Positions 7,264 through 16,566 of a stretch of 58,973 nucleotides of DNA are shown one piece after another (the first letter of the stretch is position 1; every line of letters starts with the position of its first letter). Source of the stretch: an uncultured Clostridia bacterium (lineage in GTDB: Bacteria; Bacillota; Clostridia; Lachnospirales; Anaerotignaceae); assembly GCA_910583755.1 (NCBI GenBank), contig CAJTZO010000004.1, positions 57,760 through 116,732 of the forward strand. Direction: 5' to 3'. Both the position numbers and the translations under genes were made by a program. The notes beneath the pieces are model-generated. The model saw only the letters and a program-made list of their open reading frames with translations. It had not been told where the DNA came from and ran no database searches.

Positions 7264-10200
7264 ATACTCTTTTTGAGCCTTTATTAGAATTACAACCATA
7301 TCAAAAAATGCTAGAGCATATTCGGCAAAACAATACACCTATCCTAGCTTCTGGTATTATTGATGTACAACAAACCCATATGATAGCTGGAATTTGCCAT
7401 CATTTACAGCGTCCTGCTATCATATTAACTTATAGCGAATTAAGGGCACGCGAAATTTATGAAAACTTTTGTTTTTTTCATAAAAATACCTTTTTTTATC
7501 CAGCAAAAGATTTATTATTTTATAGTGCTGATGTTCATAGTCAAGCAATCACTTGTCAGCGTTTTGCCGTGCTACATCAATATCTTTCAGGAGAAAAACC
7601 CTTTGTTGTTCTTTCTGTAGAAGCCTTACTTGACAAAATGACACCCAAAGAAATCTTTTCCTCTTTTGTAATAGAGCTAAAACAAGGAGACATTGTTGAT
7701 AACAAAAAATTATTACAAAAACTGGTACTTATGGGATATGAACGAACAGAATTGGTAGAAGCACCAGGACAATTTGCAGTAAGAGGAGGTATTTTGGACA
7801 TTTATTCTCCCACAGCAGAACAAATTTTTCGAATTGAATTTTGGGACAATGAAATAGATTCCATTCGTACAGTAAATATTAATACACAATGTTCTACAGA
7901 AAAACTAAATGAAATTTCTATTTTTCCTATGCGGGAATTGGTATATACCAATGAAATCGCTCAAACTGCCATAGAAAAAATAGAAAAAGAATATCAAACT
8001 GCATTACAAAAACTTCAAAATAACTCTGAATATTCTGAGCGTTTACAGGAAACAACAACACAAGTATTAGAAGCATTAAAGACAGGACAAAACCATAGTA
8101 ATATCAATAATTACATTCCTTATTTTTATCAAAATCCGGTCAGTCTTTTCGCTTATATTCCAAAAGATACACTTTTATTTTTTGAAGAACCAGACAAAAT
8201 TCAACAACATATGGATGTTATTTTTACAGAATATACAGAAAGTATGAAAGGACGAATAGAGAAGGGTTATATTCTTCCAACACAAGATTTGCTTTTTGAT
8301 TATATTCATATTTTGAAAGAAGCTTCTGCTTTTTCAGAAATTCTTTTAACAAAAATATCCCAAAAAACACCTTCTTTTACTGTAAAAGATAATTCTTTCT
8401 TTTCTATCAAATCTGCTCCCGCTTTTCAAAAAAGAATTGATTTGTTTTGTAACGAAATTACCACACTAAAAAAATTAAATTATCGTATTCTTATTTTAGC
8501 CGGAGGACAAACGCGTTGTGAAAGAATGGTAAAAGAATTAGAAGAAAGAAATATTCCCTCTTTTTTTTCAAAGGACTTAGAAAAACCTCTTTCTAAAGGT
8601 AGCATTATGGTAATGCCGGGAAAATTAGGACAGGGCTTTTCTTATCAAGATATTGGATTTGCTATTTTTTCAGACAAAGAATTTTTTGGAGAAGGAAATC
8701 GTAAAAAAAAGCGTACCAAAAGAAAACAAGGAAGTATCATAGAAAACTTTACAGACTTAAAAGCAGGAGATTATGTTGTTCATGATAATCATGGAATTGG
8801 TATTTTTCAAGGGCTTGAAAAAATTACAGTAGATGGTATTAATAAAGATTATATGAAAATTTCTTATGCAGATGGTGGAAATCTTTTTGTACCTGTGAAT
8901 CAAATGAATTTAATTCAAAAATATATCGGTAATTATAGTATTGCCCCAAAATTAAATAAGCTAGGGGGAGCAGAATGGGGAAAAGCAAAAACAAAAGCCC
9001 GTTCTGCCATTAAAATATTAGCCCAAGATTTAGTTGCACTTTATGCCAAAAGAGCAGATGCTAAAGGTTTTATCTATTCAAAAGATACTCTATGGCAAAA
9101 AGAATTTGAAGAAGGATTTCCCTTTGAGGAAACGGAAGACCAGTTAGATGCCATTGAAGATGTTAAAAGAGATATGGAAAATGGTAAAGTAATGGATAGA
9201 TTAATTTGTGGTGATGTTGGCTATGGTAAAACAGAAGTTGCTATTCGAGCAGCCTTTAAAGCAATACAAGATAATAAACAGGTAGCTTATTTAGTTCCTA
9301 CTACTATCCTTGCACAACAGCATTATAATACTTTTTTGCAAAGGATGGCAAATTATCCTGTACAAGTAGGTTTACTTTCTCGTTTCCGAACACCAAAACA
9401 ACAAAAAGAAACCTTAGAGGGTTTAAAAAATGGATTGGTAGATATTGTAATAGGAACGCACCGTATTTTATCTAAAGATGTCTCTTTTAAAGATTTAGGA
9501 TTAATTATTGTAGATGAAGAACAACGTTTTGGTGTAGGACATAAAGAAAAATTGAAATCTTTACGGGAAAATGTGAATGTATTGACATTAACCGCAACTC
9601 CCATTCCTCGTACCTTGCATATGAGTCTATCTGGTATTCGTGATATGAGTATATTGGAAGAACCACCTCAAGAACGTTATCCCATTCAAACCTATGTATT
9701 AGAAAGTCATTCCGCTTTTATCAAAGAAGCCATTAGCAGGGAATTAGCAAGAGGTGGACAGGTATATTATTTATTTAATCGTGTACAAAATATTGTAGAA
9801 GAAACCTTACGTTTGCAAAAACTGGTTCCTGAAGCAAGAATCAGTTATGCACATGGGCAAATGACAGAAAGAGAACTTGAAAATATTATGTCAGATTTTA
9901 TCGAAAAAGAAATTGATGTTCTTGTCTGTACTACTATTATCGAAACAGGGTTGGATATTTCCAACACCAACACGATTATTATACAAGATGCCGACCGTAT
10001 GGGACTTTCTCAACTTTACCAATTAAGAGGACGTGTAGGACGTTCTAATCGAATGGCATATGCTTATTTAATGTATCATAAAGATAAAGTATTACAGGAA
10101 GCGGCAGAAAAACGATTACAAACCATACGAGAGTTTACAGAGTTTGGTTCCGGATTTAAAATTGCAATGAGAGACTTAGAAATTAGAGGAGCGGGCAATC

Positions 10201-10757
10201 TTTTGGGTGCAGAGCAGCATGGACATATGGAAGCAATTGGTTATGATATGTACTGTCGTTTGTTGGAGGAAGAAATACAAAATACCAAAGGAGAACCAAA
10301 ACAAGAATATTTTGAAACAACAATTGACCTAAATGTAAACGCTTATCTTCCAGATTTTTATATCCAAAATCAAGAACAGCGAATGGAAATGTACAAAAAA
10401 ATATCTACGATTTCTAACCAAGCAGATTATTATTCTGTTCAGGAAGAACTAGAAGACAGATTTGGAAATTTGCCAAAAAGTGCACAAACTCTTTTAGATG
10501 TTGTATTATTAAAAGCAGAAGCACATCACTTAGATATACTCTCTATTACGCAAAAATCTAACAGTATTGTCTTGCAGCTAAAACCAGATGCTGCTATAGA
10601 GCCAGAACGAATTACTTCCCTTATCGTCAGTGGCAAAGGAAAATACCTTTTTACTGCTGGTGCTTCTCCGTATATCACCATCAATATCAATAAAAAAGAA
10701 AAAGAAAACATCTTATTAAACAATATTAAAATATTATTACAAGCATTGAAATGCTAG
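7260..10757 (+). CDS. mfd: Transcription-repair coupling factor
   Basis: 1165-residue DNA translocase that removes RNA polymerase stalled at lesions and recruits UvrA. Domain order fits Mfd: UvrB-like N-terminal modules, the CarD-like RNA-polymerase interaction domain (~residues 490-560, LKAGDYVVHDNHGIGIFQGL), then RecG-like helicase motors. Walker A GDVGYGKTE is near residue 650 and DEEQRFG near 750; QLRGRVGRSNR and the C-terminal UvrA-binding-surface module follow. The start is TTG at 7260, overlapping the pth stop, with GAGGTGA at 7249-7255. pth-mfd order is common in Firmicutes. Confidence 0.96.
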   Translation: MNTLFEPLLELQPYQKMLEHIRQNNTPILASGIIDVQQTHMIAGICHHLQRPAIILTYSELRAREIYENFCFFHKNTFFYPAKDLLFYSADVHSQAITCQRFAVLHQYLSGEKPFVVLSVEALLDKMTPKEIFSSFVIELKQGDIVDNKKLLQKLVLMGYERTELVEAPGQFAVRGGILDIYSPTAEQIFRIEFWDNEIDSIRTVNINTQCSTEKLNEISIFPMRELVYTNEIAQTAIEKIEKEYQTALQKLQNNSEYSERLQETTTQVLEALKTGQNHSNINNYIPYFYQNPVSLFAYIPKDTLLFFEEPDKIQQHMDVIFTEYTESMKGRIEKGYILPTQDLLFDYIHILKEASAFSEILLTKISQKTPSFTVKDNSFFSIKSAPAFQKRIDLFCNEITTLKKLNYRILILAGGQTRCERMVKELEERNIPSFFSKDLEKPLSKGSIMVMPGKLGQGFSYQDIGFAIFSDKEFFGEGNRKKKRTKRKQGSIIENFTDLKAGDYVVHDNHGIGIFQGLEKITVDGINKDYMKISYADGGNLFVPVNQMNLIQKYIGNYSIAPKLNKLGGAEWGKAKTKARSAIKILAQDLVALYAKRADAKGFIYSKDTLWQKEFEEGFPFEETEDQLDAIEDVKRDMENGKVMDRLICGDVGYGKTEVAIRAAFKAIQDNKQVAYLVPTTILAQQHYNTFLQRMANYPVQVGLLSRFRTPKQQKETLEGLKNGLVDIVIGTHRILSKDVSFKDLGLIIVDEEQRFGVGHKEKLKSLRENVNVLTLTATPIPRTLHMSLSGIRDMSILEEPPQERYPIQTYVLESHSAFIKEAISRELARGGQVYYLFNRVQNIVEETLRLQKLVPEARISYAHGQMTERELENIMSDFIEKEIDVLVCTTIIETGLDISNTNTIIIQDADRMGLSQLYQLRGRVGRSNRMAYAYLMYHKDKVLQEAAEKRLQTIREFTEFGSGFKIAMRDLEIRGAGNLLGAEQHGHMEAIGYDMYCRLLEEEIQNTKGEPKQEYFETTIDLNVNAYLPDFYIQNQEQRMEMYKKISTISNQADYYSVQEELEDRFGNLPKSAQTLLDVVLLKAEAHHLDILSITQKSNSIVLQLKPDAAIEPERITSLIVSGKGKYLFTAGASPYITININKKEKENILLNNIKILLQALKC

Positions 10758-10826
10758 GATTTTTTATTTTTCTAGTGTATAATAAAAACTACACATAATT
10801 GATTTTAAAATGAAGCAGGTGCATAC

Positions 10827-11786
10827 ATGAAAAAATTAAAATTTATACTTGCCGTGCTTCTTTGTTTCTCACTATTTGTCGGTTGCTCAAAACAAATTGA
10901 TAGAGAAGACATGATTGCAACAGTAGGCGGCAAGGCAATTTCTAAATCAGAATATATGTTATATTTGTATGAAGCAACAAGAGATTTTAACGAAATTGGT
11001 GGTAATGATATATGGGAAACCGATTTTGATGGACAATCTGCTGAAGATGTTGTTAAAGAAAGAGCCTTTACAACTATGCTCCACATAAAGGTAACAGCAG
11101 ATAAAGCAAATCGATATAAAGTTTCTCTTTCTGAAGAAGATAAAGCAGTTGCACAAATGAAGGGAGAAGCAGAACTTGCTACTATGACAGAAGAACAAAA
11201 AAATGCTGTTTCTCTTTCAGCAGAAGAAGTCTATAAAATTATGGAAGACACGTTACTTTATCAAAAAGTAATTGAAGCTGTTACAAAAGATTACCAAGTT
11301 TCAGAGGCAGATTTTAATGCTTATTTTGAGCAAAATAAAGAAAGCCAGCGAGAATCCTATACAGAATATACTATCAGTGCTATCTCTATCGCAGACCAGC
11401 AAACAGCACAAGAAGTATCTCAACGTCTCAAAGAGGGAGAAGACTTTCAAACATTATTCCAAACATATGAATTAAATCCACAGCAAAAAGAAACCGGTGG
11501 TATAACAACAACCTATAAAAGTCGTTTAGATTCTTCTTTCGATATGGATTTTCATTTTGAAGAAGGAGAAACTACAGAACCCATTTCTATCGAAGGCTAT
11601 TATATTGTGATTCATGTTGATAAAAAATCTGTTCCTGATGATACTATTTTAAAAGAATTAATGCGACTAGAATACACATCTTCCATTAAACAGAAAGCAT
11701 TTTCAGATGAGCTAAATCAATGGCTTGCAGATACAGAAATAGAACGAAATGATGTTGTATGGAATGCAATTGAAATGATACCATAA
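10827..11786 (+). CDS. PrsA/SurA-like peptidyl-prolyl isomerase lipoprotein
   Basis: 319-residue secreted foldase-type lipoprotein. The signal peptide ends LFVGC, giving a lipidated Cys at about residue 20. An N-terminal SurA/PrsA-like helical region (TVGGKAISKSEYMLYLYEATR) leads to a parvulin-like region around residues 185-260 (ISAISIADQQTAQEVSQRLK; EGEDFQTLFQTYELNPQQKE; TTEPISIEGYYIVIHVDKK). It probably assists folding of exported proteins on the outer membrane face. It follows mfd at a distance of 69 bases, an arrangement seen in other clostridia. The parvulin catalytic residues are not clearly all present, so it may be chaperone only. Confidence 0.8.
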   Translation: MKKLKFILAVLLCFSLFVGCSKQIDREDMIATVGGKAISKSEYMLYLYEATRDFNEIGGNDIWETDFDGQSAEDVVKERAFTTMLHIKVTADKANRYKVSLSEEDKAVAQMKGEAELATMTEEQKNAVSLSAEEVYKIMEDTLLYQKVIEAVTKDYQVSEADFNAYFEQNKESQRESYTEYTISAISIADQQTAQEVSQRLKEGEDFQTLFQTYELNPQQKETGGITTTYKSRLDSSFDMDFHFEEGETTEPISIEGYYIVIHVDKKSVPDDTILKELMRLEYTSSIKQKAFSDELNQWLADTEIERNDVVWNAIEMIP

Positions 11787-11800
11787 AAGAGGTGATAGCC

Positions 11801-11836
11801 ATGAGGCTTTGCATTGTATTTACTGAAATAGTATAA
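11801..11836 (+). CDS. Possible 11-residue leader peptide
   Basis: A complete mini-ORF (MRLCIVFTEIV, stop TAA) with a good GAGGTGA ribosome binding site at 11789-11795, five bases before the ATG. Its last codons form the left arm of the inverted repeat at 11822-11853, just ahead of the next gene's ribosome binding site. It could be a leader peptide or simply the broken front of a deleted gene. Confidence 0.3.
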   Translation: MRLCIVFTEIV

Positions 11837-11853
11837 CAGATAACTATTTCAGT
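11822..11853 (+). repeat. 11-bp perfect hairpin before the esterase remnant
   Basis: ACTGAAATAGT (11822-11832), loop ATAACAGATA, ACTATTTCAGT (11843-11853). The right arm is immediately followed by AAAGGAG, the ribosome binding site of the following ORF. There is no T run, so it is not a terminator on the plus strand. Confidence 0.7.
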
Positions 11854-11870
11854 AAAGGAGCATATTGATT

Positions 11871-12074
11871 ATGAAATTAAGAAAGGCAAAAAATCTGTCC
11901 GAACTTTATTTAACTTGTGGGACAAATGATTATTTTTATCAAGACCATTTGCATTTTTGTACAGAATTAAAAAATAACAATATTCCATTTTCATTTGAAC
12001 AATGGAATGCACAACATGATTTTATATATTTTAATGAAGCAATTCAAAAAATGATTACAAAATATTGTTTATAA
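11871..12074 (+). pseudogene. Remnant: C-terminal part of an esterase
   Basis: 67-residue ORF whose sequence resembles only the C-terminal end of alpha/beta-hydrolase esterases of the S-formylglutathione hydrolase/acetylesterase type: the Asp-bearing segment LYLTCGTNDYFYQDHLHFCT and the His-bearing segment WNAQHDFIYFNEAIQKM. The nucleophile elbow (GxSxG) and N-terminal two thirds are absent, so it cannot be an active hydrolase alone. It nevertheless has an ATG with AAAGGAG at 11854-11860 and ends before a good terminator. I interpret it as a deletion product that kept the 3' end; expression as a small protein cannot be excluded. Confidence 0.6.
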
Positions 12075-12079
12075 AAGTA

Positions 12080-12112
12080 AGCCCTTGAGAAAAATACTCA
12101 AGGGCTATTTTT
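12080..12112. terminator. Bidirectional terminator between esterase remnant and galE
   Basis: AGCCCTTGAG (12080-12089) pairs with CTCAAGGGCT (12097-12106), followed by ATTTTTATT. It serves the plus-strand unit and may also act at the end of galE. Confidence 0.85.
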
Positions 12113-12143
12113 ATTAATGTTTATTTTCCATTAACACAAATTT

Positions 12144-13136
12144 TTATCTATCTTCAAAACCATTTGGATGATTTTTGTGCCATTGCCATGCAGAATCAAT
12201 AATTTTTTCCAAAGTGTTATATTTTGGTTGCCATCCCAATTCTTGAATAATTTTTTCAGAAGATGCAATCAAAACAGAAGGGTCACCTGCACGTCTTGGT
12301 TCCACTTTTTCTGGAATTTCTTTTCCTGTTACTTTTCTTGTCATTTCAATGACTTCTTTAACAGAAAATCCTTTTCCATTCCCTAAATTATAGGTACGAC
12401 TTTTATTTTCTTCCATTGTTTTTTCCAACGAAAGAATATGTGCATCTGCTAAATCGGTCACATGGATATAATCACGGACACAAGTACCATCTTCTGTTGG
12501 ATAATCGTCTCCAAAAACGCCAATAAATTCTCTTTTTCCTAACGCAACTTGTAATATAATTGGAATCAGATGACTTTCTGGAAAATGGTCTTCTCCAATG
12601 CTACCACTTTTATGGGCACCTGCTGCATTAAAATAACGCAATACAGAATATTTTATGCCATATGCTTCATCAAACCAGTGTAATATTTTTTCCACGCAAA
12701 GCTTTGATTCCCCATAAGGATTGGTAGGTAATGTTCTGTCACTTTCCAAAATTGGAATATTTTCTGGTTCTCCATAAGTTGCTGCAGTAGAAGAAAATAC
12801 AATATATTTTACATTGTGTTCTTTCATTTTTTTCAAAAGACTTACTGTTCCACCGATATTATTTTCAAAATATTTTGCTGGTTCTTTTACACTTTCTCCT
12901 ACTAAAGAATAAGCTGCAAAATCTATAACTGCATCAATATGATGTTGTGTAAAAACAGTTTCTAAAAAATCAGCATCGGCAATATTCCCCACACAAAGAG
13001 TGGCTCTTTCATCAACTGCATTTTTGTGACCTGTTTCCAGACTGTCTGCTACTACTACTTCATAGTTTTTATCCAATAACTCCTTTACTGTATGGCTACC
13101 AATATAACCTGCACCACCACAAACCAAAATTTTCAT
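12144..13136 (-). CDS. galE: UDP-glucose 4-epimerase
   Basis: 330-residue NAD-dependent epimerase interconverting UDP-glucose and UDP-galactose in the cytoplasm. The N-terminal Rossmann motif is GGAGYIGSHT; the catalytic region has SSTAATYGEP and YGESK (the YxxxK pair) near residues 120-155; and YHVTDLADAH-like (YIHVTDLADAH) and LGNGKGFSVKEV follow as in GalE. ATG 13136 is chosen over TTG 13139 because the AGGAGG (13145-13150) spacing is then eight bases. It is followed upstream by murG in the same direction, only 13 bases away, so the two are probably co-transcribed as murG-galE. Confidence 0.93.
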   Translation of the reverse strand: MKILVCGGAGYIGSHTVKELLDKNYEVVVADSLETGHKNAVDERATLCVGNIADADFLETVFTQHHIDAVIDFAAYSLVGESVKEPAKYFENNIGGTVSLLKKMKEHNVKYIVFSSTAATYGEPENIPILESDRTLPTNPYGESKLCVEKILHWFDEAYGIKYSVLRYFNAAGAHKSGSIGEDHFPESHLIPIILQVALGKREFIGVFGDDYPTEDGTCVRDYIHVTDLADAHILSLEKTMEENKSRTYNLGNGKGFSVKEVIEMTRKVTGKEIPEKVEPRRAGDPSVLIASSEKIIQELGWQPKYNTLEKIIDSAWQWHKNHPNGFEDR

Positions 13137-13149
13137 CAAAAATTCCTCC

Positions 13150-14208
13150 TTACTCCTTTGTAATTATTTTTATTACTTCATTAACTCCATCTGAAAGATG
13201 GCTATTTTCCATATTTTTTATATATTTTTGCCTGTTTTCATATAAAAAACGGACTGCTTTTTCTAAAGAAGCATATGTCATATCTTCCTCTTTCAGTACC
13301 ATAGAAAAACCTTGTTTTTCAAAAGATTCCGCATTTAATATCTGGTCGCCTCGGCTTGCTTTTGCAGAAAGTGGAATCAAAAGATTTGGTTTTTTTAATG
13401 CTAGGAGTTCCGAAATGGAATTACTGCCTGCTCTAGAAATTACAACATCTGCCATAGCAAAAATATGTGGCAACTGTTCGGATAGATATTCAAATTGTTG
13501 ATATCCTTTTGTATTTTCTAATTTTTTATCAAAATTTCCTTTCCCACAAATATGCACTAACTGAAAATTTTTTAATAAGGTAGGCAATGCACCTCTTAAT
13601 TGTACATTAATTTTTACAGAGCCAAGGCTTCCCCCCATCATCATGATAATTGGTTTTTGGTCTGTAAAACCACAAATCTTTAGTCCTTCTTGTTTTTTCC
13701 CCTCAAATAATTCTTTTCGTATAGGTGTTCCTGTATTAATTCCTTTTCCTTTTGGAATATATTTTACTGTTTCTGGAAATGTAGTACAAACTTTTTTTGC
13801 AAATGGCATCGCAATACGATTTGCTAATCCAGGTGTCATATCTGATTCATGTATTATAACAGGAATGTTATTTAATTTTGCACCTAATACCACTGGTACA
13901 GCAACAAAGCCACCTTTAGAAAACACAATATCTGGCTTTAATTTTTTTATTAACCTTGTTGCCTCTTTAACACCAGAAACAACACGAAATATATCTGTAA
14001 TATTTTTTGCAGACAAATATCTTCTTAACTTTCCAGTTGGAATACCATAATAAGGAATCCTCACCTTTTCAATCAATTCTTTTTCTATGCCTTGTTCAGA
14101 ACCGATATATACAATTTCATAGCCTTTTTTTTGTAAAGCAGGAATCAAAGCTAAATTTGGTGTTACATGTCCTGCTGTTCCTCCACCTGTCAATACTATT
14201 TTTTTCAC
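13150..14208 (-). CDS. murG: UDP-GlcNAc:undecaprenyl-PP-MurNAc-pentapeptide GlcNAc transferase
   Basis: 352-residue membrane-associated glycosyltransferase that makes lipid II on the cytoplasmic face. The N-terminal GGGTAGHVTPNLAL (G-loop 1), SKGGFVAVP (G-loop 2), HESDMTPGLANR and the C-terminal GGSLGS and ISRAGSNSISELLALKKP regions are all present. The GTG at 14208 is used: it lies about 12 bases from AGGGAG and gives the family length; a longer frame to 14361 translates into low-complexity sequence. The gene is outside any dcw cluster here and sits with galE. Confidence 0.94.
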   Translation of the reverse strand: MKKIVLTGGGTAGHVTPNLALIPALQKKGYEIVYIGSEQGIEKELIEKVRIPYYGIPTGKLRRYLSAKNITDIFRVVSGVKEATRLIKKLKPDIVFSKGGFVAVPVVLGAKLNNIPVIIHESDMTPGLANRIAMPFAKKVCTTFPETVKYIPKGKGINTGTPIRKELFEGKKQEGLKICGFTDQKPIIMMMGGSLGSVKINVQLRGALPTLLKNFQLVHICGKGNFDKKLENTKGYQQFEYLSEQLPHIFAMADVVISRAGSNSISELLALKKPNLLIPLSAKASRGDQILNAESFEKQGFSMVLKEEDMTYASLEKAVRFLYENRQKYIKNMENSHLSDGVNEVIKIITKE

Positions 14209-14415
14209 CCGATAGTTCACACTCCCTCTTTTTTTGTAAACCAACGATTCAAAGTTTTTAGATTCTCTTTTTATCATATCAAAAAAAGTATATAATATCC
14301 ACACAAATTTTCTATCAGAGTTATAAAAAAATATGCATAAAAAATTGCTATTTTTTAGCATTTTTTATTGTCTACTGCATATGATAGCATTAAAAACATA
14401 AAAAGGAGTTTCGCT

Positions 14416-14922
14416 ATGTATCCCTATCGTTCTAATACAAGTATCAAAAATACTGCCATTAATACAAGAGAAGGAAATACTACTGTTACAAAAGAAGATT
14501 TAAAACAAGACCAACGTCTTTTACAGTTATTAGAGATTGCACAACAAGAAACACAACAATCATTATCTGCTTTTGATGCTCTTATGAAAAATAAAGCATT
14601 GCAGCAAGATATTGAAACATTAAGAAATGCCTATTTAGATGAAGTAAAACATTTAAAATTATTGCAAGAAATTTGGTACAACATTACTGGTCAATCCCAG
14701 TCCCAAGCACAGCCAATATCAAAAAATTCTACTGCAAATTCTGAGGCAGTTGGTACAGAAATAGAAAAAACTTTAATGCAAGAAATGGAACAAACAGACT
14801 TTTTTAGAGAATTGTTAATGTTAATTTCCGAAACAGATTTACGAGATATTTTATATGAAATCATCACAGATAAGCAAGACCATTGTATTCGTCTTTGTTT
14901 TCTTTTTTCAAAATATCAATAG
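14416..14922 (+). CDS. Ferritin-like helical protein, possibly spore-coat related
   Basis: 168-residue, almost all-helical protein. The tract LLEIAQQETQQSLSAFDALM, then RNAYLDEVKHLKLLQEI resembles the ferritin/rubrerythrin-like helices of clostridial 'ferritin-like domain' proteins, and DEVKH retains one ExxH metal motif. The second half (MEQTDFFRELLMLISETDLR; TDKQDHCIRL) has His but not the full second ExxH, so a di-iron site is doubtful. The N-terminus (MYPYRSNT) is unstructured, like many spore-coat proteins. Start 14416 is supported by AAAGGAG at 14402-14408. Monocistronic or with the following HIT gene. Function unproven. Confidence 0.5.
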   Translation: MYPYRSNTSIKNTAINTREGNTTVTKEDLKQDQRLLQLLEIAQQETQQSLSAFDALMKNKALQQDIETLRNAYLDEVKHLKLLQEIWYNITGQSQSQAQPISKNSTANSEAVGTEIEKTLMQEMEQTDFFRELLMLISETDLRDILYEIITDKQDHCIRLCFLFSKYQ

Positions 14923-14986
14923 TCAAAAATCCTTTTCCATGTTATACTAAATAAAAAATAGTATCATGGTAAAAGGAGTGGTTTTG

Positions 14987-15409
14987 ATGAGTGATTGTAT
15001 TTTTTGTAATATTGTATCCGGTAAATTTAGTTCTGCTACACTATATGAAAATGATGAATTTAAAGTTATTTTAGACCGTTTTCCAGCCAATGAAGGACAT
15101 GTTTTAATTCTGTTAAAGCAACATGTTGCTAATATTTTTGAACTAGACCCAGAAGTAGGAGGACGCTTATTTACTTTAGCAATTAAAATTGCACAAATTA
15201 TGAAAAAAACATTAGGATTAGAATATATGAATGTTATGCAAAATAATGGTTCTGTTGCAGGACAGACAGTAGACCATTTCCATATGCATTTAATTCCTCG
15301 TTATGAAAATGACGGTATTCAAATTACTTACAAACCTCTGGAATTAACAGACGAACAAATAGAAGCTATGAAACAAAAAATTTCCTCTGGCATTTCCTTC
15401 TCCTCTTAA
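14987..15409 (+). CDS. HIT family nucleotide hydrolase/transferase
   Basis: 140-residue histidine-triad protein. The active-site motif HFHMHLIPR is near residue 100, and CIFCNIV at the N-terminus is typical of the Hint/HinT branch, where these cysteines can bind zinc. HinT-type enzymes cleave adenosine phosphoramidates and acyl-AMPs; the natural substrate is not evident. ATG 14987 is chosen because AAAGGAG lies at 14972-14978; an in-frame ATG at 14966 has no ribosome binding site. It ends at a terminator shared with the convergent rpsR operon. Confidence 0.88.
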   Translation: MSDCIFCNIVSGKFSSATLYENDEFKVILDRFPANEGHVLILLKQHVANIFELDPEVGGRLFTLAIKIAQIMKKTLGLEYMNVMQNNGSVAGQTVDHFHMHLIPRYENDGIQITYKPLELTDEQIEAMKQKISSGISFSS

Positions 15410-15472
15410 AAAAAGGAACTTGAACATTTGTTTAAAGAAAAACAGGAAATGTTTAAATAATGGTAAAAACAC

Positions 15473-15504
15473 AAAAACCTTGAGACAAAAATCTCAAGGT
15501 TTTT
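15473..15504. terminator. Bidirectional terminator between HIT gene and rpsR
   Basis: AAAAACCTTGAG (15473-15484), 8-base loop, CTCAAGGTTTTT (15493-15504). The A/T tails on both sides suit both converging transcripts. Confidence 0.88.
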
Positions 15505-15506
15505 AA

Positions 15507-15737
15507 TTAATCTTGTGTATAAGGCATTAATGCAATATGTCTCGCTCTTTTAATTGCTGTTGTTAATGCTCTTTGATGTTTTGCACAGTTACCAGTGATT
15601 CTTCTTGGAAGAATTTTTCCTCTTTCAGAAACATATCTTCTCAATTTACTGATATCTTTGTAATCAATTGTTGTTACTTTATCTGCACAAGACGCACAAA
15701 CACGTTTTTTTCTGCGTCCACGTTTTTTCTGAATCAT
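15507..15737 (-). CDS. rpsR: 30S ribosomal protein S18
   Basis: 76-residue ribosomal protein that pairs with S6 on the 30S platform. The sequence has the S18 signatures DYKDISKLRRYVSERGKILP and RRITGNCAKHQRALTTAIKRAR. The cysteines CASC near the N-terminus plus NCAKH suggest the zinc-binding (C+) form. AAAGGAGG precedes the ATG. It is the last gene of rpsF-ssb-rpsR. Confidence 0.97.
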   Translation of the reverse strand: MIQKKRGRRKKRVCASCADKVTTIDYKDISKLRRYVSERGKILPRRITGNCAKHQRALTTAIKRARHIALMPYTQD

Positions 15738-15755
15738 ATATATCCTCCTTTTTTA

Positions 15756-16211
15756 TTAGAAGGGCAAATCGTCATCTTCAATACTTTCATCAATCGGATA
15801 AAATCCATCATTTGTGCTTGGTGTAGAAGGTGGCATAACAGGCGCTGTAGGTTGTACAGGTGCCTGGTTCATGTTTCTGCTTTCAAAAGATGCTTTACTT
15901 TCTGCAAAATACTGTTCTTCTACCACAATATCTGTACTCCAACGTTTCTGACCGTTTTGGTCATCCCAAGAACGTACTTGAATTCTGCCAACAATGCTGA
16001 CCATTTGACCTTTTTTAAAATATTTCCCTGCAAATTCTCCTGCTTTTCCAAAGGAAACACAGTTAATAAAATCTGCTTCTGGTTCCCCTTGTCGTTTAAA
16101 CCTTCTGTCAACTGCTAAAGTATATCTAGTAACAGCAAGAGGTTCTGCTGCTTGAGAATAACGAACTTCTGGGTCTTTTGTTAATCTTCCCATTAAAATT
16201 ACTTTGTTCAT
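15756..16211 (-). CDS. ssb: Single-stranded DNA-binding protein
   Basis: 151-residue OB-fold protein that coats ssDNA in replication and repair. Residues 1-105 are the OB domain (MNKVILMGRLTKDPEVRYSQ; NCVSFGKAGEFAGKYFKKGQ). A Pro/Ser-rich linker and the acidic tail ending DDDLPF, which recruits partner proteins, follow. Start at 16211 gives the conserved N-terminus; an upstream extension to 16235 is not conserved. Located between rpsF and rpsR as in most Firmicutes. Confidence 0.96.
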   Translation of the reverse strand: MNKVILMGRLTKDPEVRYSQAAEPLAVTRYTLAVDRRFKRQGEPEADFINCVSFGKAGEFAGKYFKKGQMVSIVGRIQVRSWDDQNGQKRWSTDIVVEEQYFAESKASFESRNMNQAPVQPTAPVMPPSTPSTNDGFYPIDESIEDDDLPF

Positions 16212-16254
16212 AAAATGCCCCCATTGTTTCAACAATTTTTACAGTGAAAAAAGA

Positions 16255-16566
16255 TTACGCATCTTTGCGAACAATCAAATAACGAAGAACATTTTCCATA
16301 ATACGGATACGGCTTTCAATTTCAGCTGGAGCAGATGCAGGAGCTTCAAAAGTAGTAAAACTGAAGAAACCTTCATTTACTTTTACGCCTTTTCCTTGGT
16401 TAGCATGTTTAATTTCATAAGCAAGTTTTCTTTTACCCCATTCATCAACTTTTTCAATTTTTCCGTCGAATCTTTCGAGTAAAGCTTGTACTTTTGCAAC
16501 TTCAGCAGTTCTTGCTTCTTCATCAAGTGTTGGACTTAATACTAATGCTAATTCATATTTGTTCAT
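16255..16566 (-). CDS. rpsF: 30S ribosomal protein S6
   Basis: 103-residue partner of S18. The N-terminus MNKYELALVLSPTLDEEART and the region KKLAYEI-like GKRKLAYEIKHANQGKG match S6, and IMRYL-like ENVLRYLIVRKD ends it. ATG 16566 has AAGGAGGTG upstream (16572-16580 region). First gene of the rpsF-ssb-rpsR operon, with a probable S6:S18 leader structure ahead. Confidence 0.96.
   Translation of the reverse strand: MNKYELALVLSPTLDEEARTAEVAKVQALLERFDGKIEKVDEWGKRKLAYEIKHANQGKGVKVNEGFFSFTTFEAPASAPAEIESRIRIMENVLRYLIVRKDA

Noticed and set aside
11871..12074. A complete small esterase
   Set aside because: The nucleophile motif and most of the hydrolase fold are missing; only the Asp and His end remains.
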